Source: BRH-c54 sp036567945 (lineage in GTDB: Bacteria; Bacteroidota; Bacteroidia; Flavobacteriales_E; Vicingaceae). Taken from it: a stretch of DNA of 36,351 nucleotides. This document shows, piece after piece, positions 32,623 to 36,351 of the stretch. Within the stretch, counting starts at the first letter, position 1. Every line of letters starts with the position of its first letter. Where the stretch lies: contig DATCTM010000009.1 in the NCBI GenBank assembly GCA_036567945.1, forward strand, positions 1 through 36,351. The letters are read 5' to 3'. The notes beneath the pieces are model-generated. The model worked only from the letters and a program-made list of their open reading frames with translations. It had not been told where the DNA came from and did not search any database. The position numbers and the translations under genes were made by a program.

Positions 32623-34031
32623 TGTTAAGAAAAACATTCGTCATATTATTTTTAGTTGTTTTTAGTGCTGAGTTGTTGGCTCAATCTATTGAACCAAAAC
32701 CCTTGGCTTTTAACGAATTTATGCGTTTAGTGAAGAAAAATCATCCCATTGCAAAACAAGCTGAACTACAATTGGAATTAGGCGAAGCTTATTTACAAAA
32801 GTCGAGAGGAATGTTCGATCCTAAAGTATTTTCAGAAATTTCACAAAAATATTTTGATGATAAACAATACTACAACCTAAACAATAGTGGGTTAAAAATT
32901 CCCACTTGGTACGGACTTGAATTTGGAGGTGGGTATGAACGTAATGAAGGCGTGTTTTTAAATCCTCAAAATAATGTGCCAAATGCAGGTTTGTGGTATG
33001 CCGGTGCGTCTTTAAATATTGGTCAGGGATTATTTATTGATGAACGAAGAGCGGAATTAAATAAAGCTAAAATTTTTGTAAAAAGCACTCAGGCAGAACG
33101 TCAAATTATTTATAATGAGTTGTTGTATAATGCTGGAAATACTTACTGGGAATGGTTTAATGCTTTCCATTCGTTGAAGATTTATGAAGAAGCTTTAAGC
33201 TTAGCTGAGGAAAGGTTTGAGGCAGTAAAGCAAAATGCAAAATTTGGAGATGTACCATTAATTGATACTGTAGAGGCAAGTATACAAGTACAAAATCGTA
33301 TGCTTAACTATCAACAAGCGGAATTAAATTACAAAAATACAACCGCATTGCTTTCCGTTTATTTGTGGGATGACGGTATTATTCCGTTAGAACTTGACGA
33401 AAATACTATTCCACTTACAATAGAAATGGTTGAACCATTAGCAGTTTCAGGAAATTTAATGGCTCAATTAGACAGCATTTCATTAACCCATCCCGAATTG
33501 GCTCAATATGAGTTTAGGTTACAACAACTTCAGTTAGATAGAAGACTAAAACAAGAAATGATTAAACCTACACTTAATTTAAAATACAATGCTATTACTG
33601 CTCCTGTTGGAAATGACGCTTTTGCCGCTTATAATACTAATAATTATAACTGGGGATTGGAGTTTAGCATGCCTTTGTTCTTAAGAAAAGAACGAGGAGA
33701 TTTAAAAATTGCTCAATTAAAAATTAATGAAACCAAACTTGATTTTGACAATAAAAAAGCAGCTATCAATTACAAGGCTATAGCAGCTATGAATGAATTG
33801 GGAACTTCTTTTAATCAAGCTAATTTATATGCTAAAACAGTTAAAGACTACTTGCAATTATTAAATGGCGAAAAACAAAAATTTGACGCTGGAGAAAGTT
33901 CTTTGTTTATGGTAAATGCCAGAGAGTTGGGTTATATAAACACTCAGTTGAAATATATTGAGTTAATTGCTAAAAACCAGAAAGCACGACTTACCACAGA
34001 TTTTGCACTAGGAATGTTAAATGCTGATTAA
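32622..34031 (+). CDS. TolC family outer membrane channel
   Basis: The 469-residue protein has a signal peptide (MLRKTFVILFLVVFSAELLAQ, cleavage about residue 21) and the TolC pattern of two related helical-hairpin halves: LAFNEFMRLVKKNHPIAKQAELQLELGEAYLQKSRGMFDPKV, then long heptad helices (LAEERFEAVKQNAKFGDVPLIDTVEASIQVQNRMLNYQQAELN), then HPELAQYEFRLQQLQLDRRLKQEMIKPTLNLKYN and a closing helix with KQKFDAGESSLFMVNARE. It forms the outer membrane exit of the tripartite exporter. The ATG overlaps the HlyD stop. The convergent copper ATPase gene ends 2 bases further on, with no visible terminator between them. Confidence 0.93.
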   Translation: MLRKTFVILFLVVFSAELLAQSIEPKPLAFNEFMRLVKKNHPIAKQAELQLELGEAYLQKSRGMFDPKVFSEISQKYFDDKQYYNLNNSGLKIPTWYGLEFGGGYERNEGVFLNPQNNVPNAGLWYAGASLNIGQGLFIDERRAELNKAKIFVKSTQAERQIIYNELLYNAGNTYWEWFNAFHSLKIYEEALSLAEERFEAVKQNAKFGDVPLIDTVEASIQVQNRMLNYQQAELNYKNTTALLSVYLWDDGIIPLELDENTIPLTIEMVEPLAVSGNLMAQLDSISLTHPELAQYEFRLQQLQLDRRLKQEMIKPTLNLKYNAITAPVGNDAFAAYNTNNYNWGLEFSMPLFLRKERGDLKIAQLKINETKLDFDNKKAAINYKAIAAMNELGTSFNQANLYAKTVKDYLQLLNGEKQKFDAGESSLFMVNARELGYINTQLKYIELIAKNQKARLTTDFALGMLNAD

Positions 34032-34033
34032 TT

Positions 34034-36151
34034 TTACTTCAATTTTTTAGTTTTCAGACGTATAGAATTTCCCACAACAATTACATCTGAGAAAGCCATT
34101 GCCAAAGCCGCTACCATAGGATTTAAAAAACCAAATGCAGCAATAGGTATTGCTAATACATTATAGAAAAATGCCCAGAATAAATTTTGCTTAATGGTGA
34201 TTAAAGTGTGTTTACTTATCAAATACGCTTCATATACTTGAGATAAGTCTTTATCGTTAAGTAAAACAATTTGTGCAGAATGCACTGCTACTTGCGTAGC
34301 TTTACTCATAGAAATCCCTACAGCAGCTTTTGTAAGTGCAGGAGCATCATTTATTCCATCACCCACCATTACCGTTGGTGATTGTTTTTCTAATTCATCA
34401 ATTTTTGCTAATTTTTGCTCAGGAAGCTGTTCGCCATAAACAGTTTTAATATTCACTTTGGTAGCTAAATCTTCACATTTTTCTTGCACATCTCCACTTA
34501 ATAAAATCGTATTTAATCCTTGTTTATTCAGCAAGGAAATGGTTTCTGGAACATGTTGTTTCAATTCATCTTCAATATCAATTCCGGCAATAAGTTCCTT
34601 GTTTTTAAAAATGAAAATAGCGTGTTGTTTGTCTTTAGTTTGTGTCTCATCAATTCTAAACGAACCTACTTTGTAATGGTTATTTTCTTTATCAAAAGCT
34701 TCCAAACCTATGCCTTTTATTTCATTTATAGTAGGAAAATCAATAAGTGTAGCATCTGGTTTTAAATAAGTTACAATGGATTGAGCAATTGGATGAGAAG
34801 AATGTTGTTCTATACTAAAAAGTATGTTTTTAAGTTCTTGTTCTTCAATAGAAGCGTACAGTTTGGTTCTTTTTATGGAAAATTTTCCTGTAGTAAGCGT
34901 TCCTGTTTTGTCAAACACCATATTTTTAGCATTGGCAAATAATTCTAAGGTGCTTCCTCCTTTAATTAAAATTCCTTTTTTTGCCGCTCTTCCTATTCCT
35001 ACCATTACTGCTGTTGGTGTTGCTAAGCCCATGGCACAAGGACAAGAAATTACTAATACAGCTATACTTTGCATTAACGCTTGTTGCGTATTTATATCAA
35101 AACCAAAATGAGCAATTAAAAAAGTTAGTAATGCAATAACTAATACTACAGGAACAAATATAGCACTGATTTTATCTCCCAATCGTTGAATATTTGGTTG
35201 ATTTTGTTGAGCATTTTTTACCATTTCAATAATTTTTGAAAGGACCGTTTCGCTACCCACTTTTTCAGCTTTAAACTGCATGCTTCCATCCATCATTACT
35301 GTTCCACCAATTATTTTTGAGCCGACTTCTTTCTCTACAGGAGTACTTTCTCCGGAAATCATTGATTCATCAATAGTAGCAGAACCTTTAATAATTTCTC
35401 CATCAACAGCTATTTTATCTCCGCTGTTTACCTGAATAATGTCTCCTACATTAATTTCATCATAACTAACAACAGTTGTAGATCCATCGGGCATTATTTT
35501 TTTGGCTTCACTTTGTTGTATCTGGCTTAGTTCTTTAATGGCGGTGGTAGTCTGATTTACTGAACGATGTTCTAATACATTTCCCAATAATACTAAGGTG
35601 ATGATGGTTGCAGCAGTTTCAAAAAACAAATAATTATGAGCTTCGTGCGTACCATAGTAGAGGTAAATTCCAACAATGCTATAAATAAAAGCGGCCGTTG
35701 AACCTATGGTAATTAACACGTCCATATTAGGAACGCCTGTTTTTAGTGAACCCCAAGCACTTTTCCCAAAATGAAATAGTCCTATTCCGAAAACAGGAAT
35801 ACATAATGCTAATTGCACCCAACCATCATTTAAAATATTGTCGTGCGACATAAACATGTGTAAGAATAAAGGAATGGTAAAAATTAACGAAATGTAGAAT
35901 TTTTTCTCAATGGATGATAATCCTTTTTGTTCTTTAGGAGCATCAATTACTTTATAACCTAATTGGTTGATGCTGTCAATAATCTCTTGAGTATTGAGTT
36001 TGGTATTACTATCATAAGTTACTTCGCCTGTTGAGAAGCTTACATTTACATTTTCTAATCCTTTTTTAACCAACTGTTTTTTAATGCCTAATGCACAATT
36101 GGCACAAGTCATTCCTTCCACATTTAGGGTAATATTTTTTTTATCGTTCAT
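34034..36151 (-). CDS. copA: Copper-translocating P1B-type ATPase, CopA-like
   Basis: The 705-residue protein exports Cu(I) from the cytoplasm. One N-terminal heavy-metal domain carries MTC16-xx-C19. Eight membrane helices are visible, with the transport motif C370-P-C372, the actuator motif TGES, the phosphorylation site D414-KTGT, the SSHP motif of P1B ATPases and GDGINDAPAL (~596-605). The helix 7 Tyr-Asn pair (FFYN) is present, but helix 8 reads MAFSD where MxxSS is usual in Cu(I) pumps. The start is ATG 36151; the in-frame codon at 36154 is TTG. A TAACTTTG -7 box (36158-36165, minus strand) is only 6 bases upstream of the ATG, so the transcript may have little or no leader. No CopZ or CueR-type gene is adjacent. 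Confidence 0.94.
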   Translation of the reverse strand: MNDKKNITLNVEGMTCANCALGIKKQLVKKGLENVNVSFSTGEVTYDSNTKLNTQEIIDSINQLGYKVIDAPKEQKGLSSIEKKFYISLIFTIPLFLHMFMSHDNILNDGWVQLALCIPVFGIGLFHFGKSAWGSLKTGVPNMDVLITIGSTAAFIYSIVGIYLYYGTHEAHNYLFFETAATIITLVLLGNVLEHRSVNQTTTAIKELSQIQQSEAKKIMPDGSTTVVSYDEINVGDIIQVNSGDKIAVDGEIIKGSATIDESMISGESTPVEKEVGSKIIGGTVMMDGSMQFKAEKVGSETVLSKIIEMVKNAQQNQPNIQRLGDKISAIFVPVVLVIALLTFLIAHFGFDINTQQALMQSIAVLVISCPCAMGLATPTAVMVGIGRAAKKGILIKGGSTLELFANAKNMVFDKTGTLTTGKFSIKRTKLYASIEEQELKNILFSIEQHSSHPIAQSIVTYLKPDATLIDFPTINEIKGIGLEAFDKENNHYKVGSFRIDETQTKDKQHAIFIFKNKELIAGIDIEDELKQHVPETISLLNKQGLNTILLSGDVQEKCEDLATKVNIKTVYGEQLPEQKLAKIDELEKQSPTVMVGDGINDAPALTKAAVGISMSKATQVAVHSAQIVLLNDKDLSQVYEAYLISKHTLITIKQNLFWAFFYNVLAIPIAAFGFLNPMVAALAMAFSDVIVVGNSIRLKTKKLK

Positions 36152-36157
36152 CAATTA

Positions 36158-36165
36158 CAAAGTTA
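36158..36165 (-). promoter_or_regulatory. -7 promoter element of copA
   Basis: Minus-strand TAACTTTG matches TAnnTTTG exactly, 6 bases before the ATG. The closeness suggests a near-leaderless mRNA, or chance similarity. No -33 element was identified. Confidence 0.4.
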
Positions 36166-36243
36166 AGAAAAAGCGGTGCAGCTATATTTTTTTAGCTTGA
36201 AAATAAAAAATAGTGGTGGAATTATTTTGTATAAAAAAAAAAG

Positions 36244-36251
36244 TATATTTG
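36244..36251 (+). promoter_or_regulatory. -7 promoter element of the tRNA-His gene
   Basis: TATATTTG matches TAnnTTTG exactly, 12 bases upstream of the mature tRNA 5' end. A TTTG at 36226-36229 has only a 14-base spacer, shorter than the usual 19-21. Confidence 0.5.
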
Positions 36252-36263
36252 CCCTCTCAAAAT

Positions 36264-36338
36264 GGTGGATGTAGCTCAGCTGGTTAGAGCATCGGTTTGT
36301 GGTACCGAGGGTCGTGGGTTCGAGCCCCATCTTCCACC
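36264..36338 (+). tRNA. tRNA-His (anticodon GTG)
   Basis: A full cloverleaf can be drawn: extra G-1 (36264) facing C73 (36338) as in tRNA-His, acceptor stem GTGGATG with CTTCCAC, D arm GCTC-AGCTGGTTA-GAGC, anticodon stem TCGGT/ACCGA with loop TTGTGGT (anticodon 36299-36301), and T arm GTGGG-TTCGAGC-CCCAT. The acceptor stem has one U-U mismatch (positions 6-67). After C73 the DNA reads CATTTT, so the CCA end is not encoded and must be added by nucleotidyltransferase. Confidence 0.95.
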
Positions 36339-36351
36339 CATTTTAAAGCTG

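Noticed and set aside
29523..34031. Classical type I secretion system with a nearby secreted substrate
   Set aside because: No C39 peptidase domain, no double-glycine leader peptide gene and no RTX protein are visible in or next to the operon, so the substrate is left open.

Overview
The window is a stretch of AT-rich chromosome from a member of the Bacteroidota, most likely of the Flavobacteriales. Three proteins end in type IX secretion (T9SS) sorting domains with a YPNP/FPNP signature. Several promoters match the Bacteroidota -7 consensus TAnnTTTG. Shine-Dalgarno sequences are essentially absent. DUF3822-rsmD, an OstA-like protein, a Wzi-like protein and a bi-domain oxidoreductase are also gene types typical of that phylum. 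No insertion sequence, phage gene, CRISPR array, rRNA or replication origin was seen. There is no gene-free stretch longer than 300 bases; the longest gap (1940-2181) shows nothing I can name.

Layout. 1-6585: end of a T9SS cargo gene, a helical protein of unknown function (-), a secreted M1 aminopeptidase (+) that meets an OstA-like envelope protein (-) tail to tail, and a small exported Cys/Lys-rich protein. 6723-8819: bi-domain oxidoreductase of polysaccharide loci. 8820-15917: a five-gene block that looks like a haem (or other tetrapyrrole) capture system. It has a T9SS-secreted HmuY-like protein, a lipoprotein related to CbiX-type chelatases, a NosR/PceC-like membrane flavoprotein, a HmuR-like TonB-dependent receptor and a second HmuY-like protein that is a lipoprotein. 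The upstream region carries a duplicated dyad and a perfect 16-bp palindrome around a good promoter. 16111-21135: surface polysaccharide genes (alpha/alpha-barrel protein, DUF354, sugar transferase with an extra N-terminal domain, Wzi-like porin). 21185-23642: a tiny protein of unknown function (-) and a TPR/SpoIIE-type phosphatase sensor (+). 23702-27194 (-): MATE transporter, rsmD and DUF3822 as a tight operon, and a two-helix membrane protein. 27323-28756: RecD2/Pif1-like helicase. 28846-34031: TetR regulator, ABC exporter, HlyD adaptor and TolC channel in an overlapping operon. 34034-36151 (-): Cu(I) P-type ATPase. 36264-36338: tRNA-His.

The most interesting region is 8820-15917. Surface haem binding, outer-membrane import, an exported chelatase-fold protein and a membrane flavoprotein that could supply electrons outside the cytoplasmic membrane suggest haem capture followed by periplasmic removal or reduction of the metal. 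This is an inference from gene content. The second is 28805-34031, a TetR-controlled tripartite exporter whose ATPase keeps its Walker A motif but has lost the usual signature, Q-loop, Walker B and H-loop residues.
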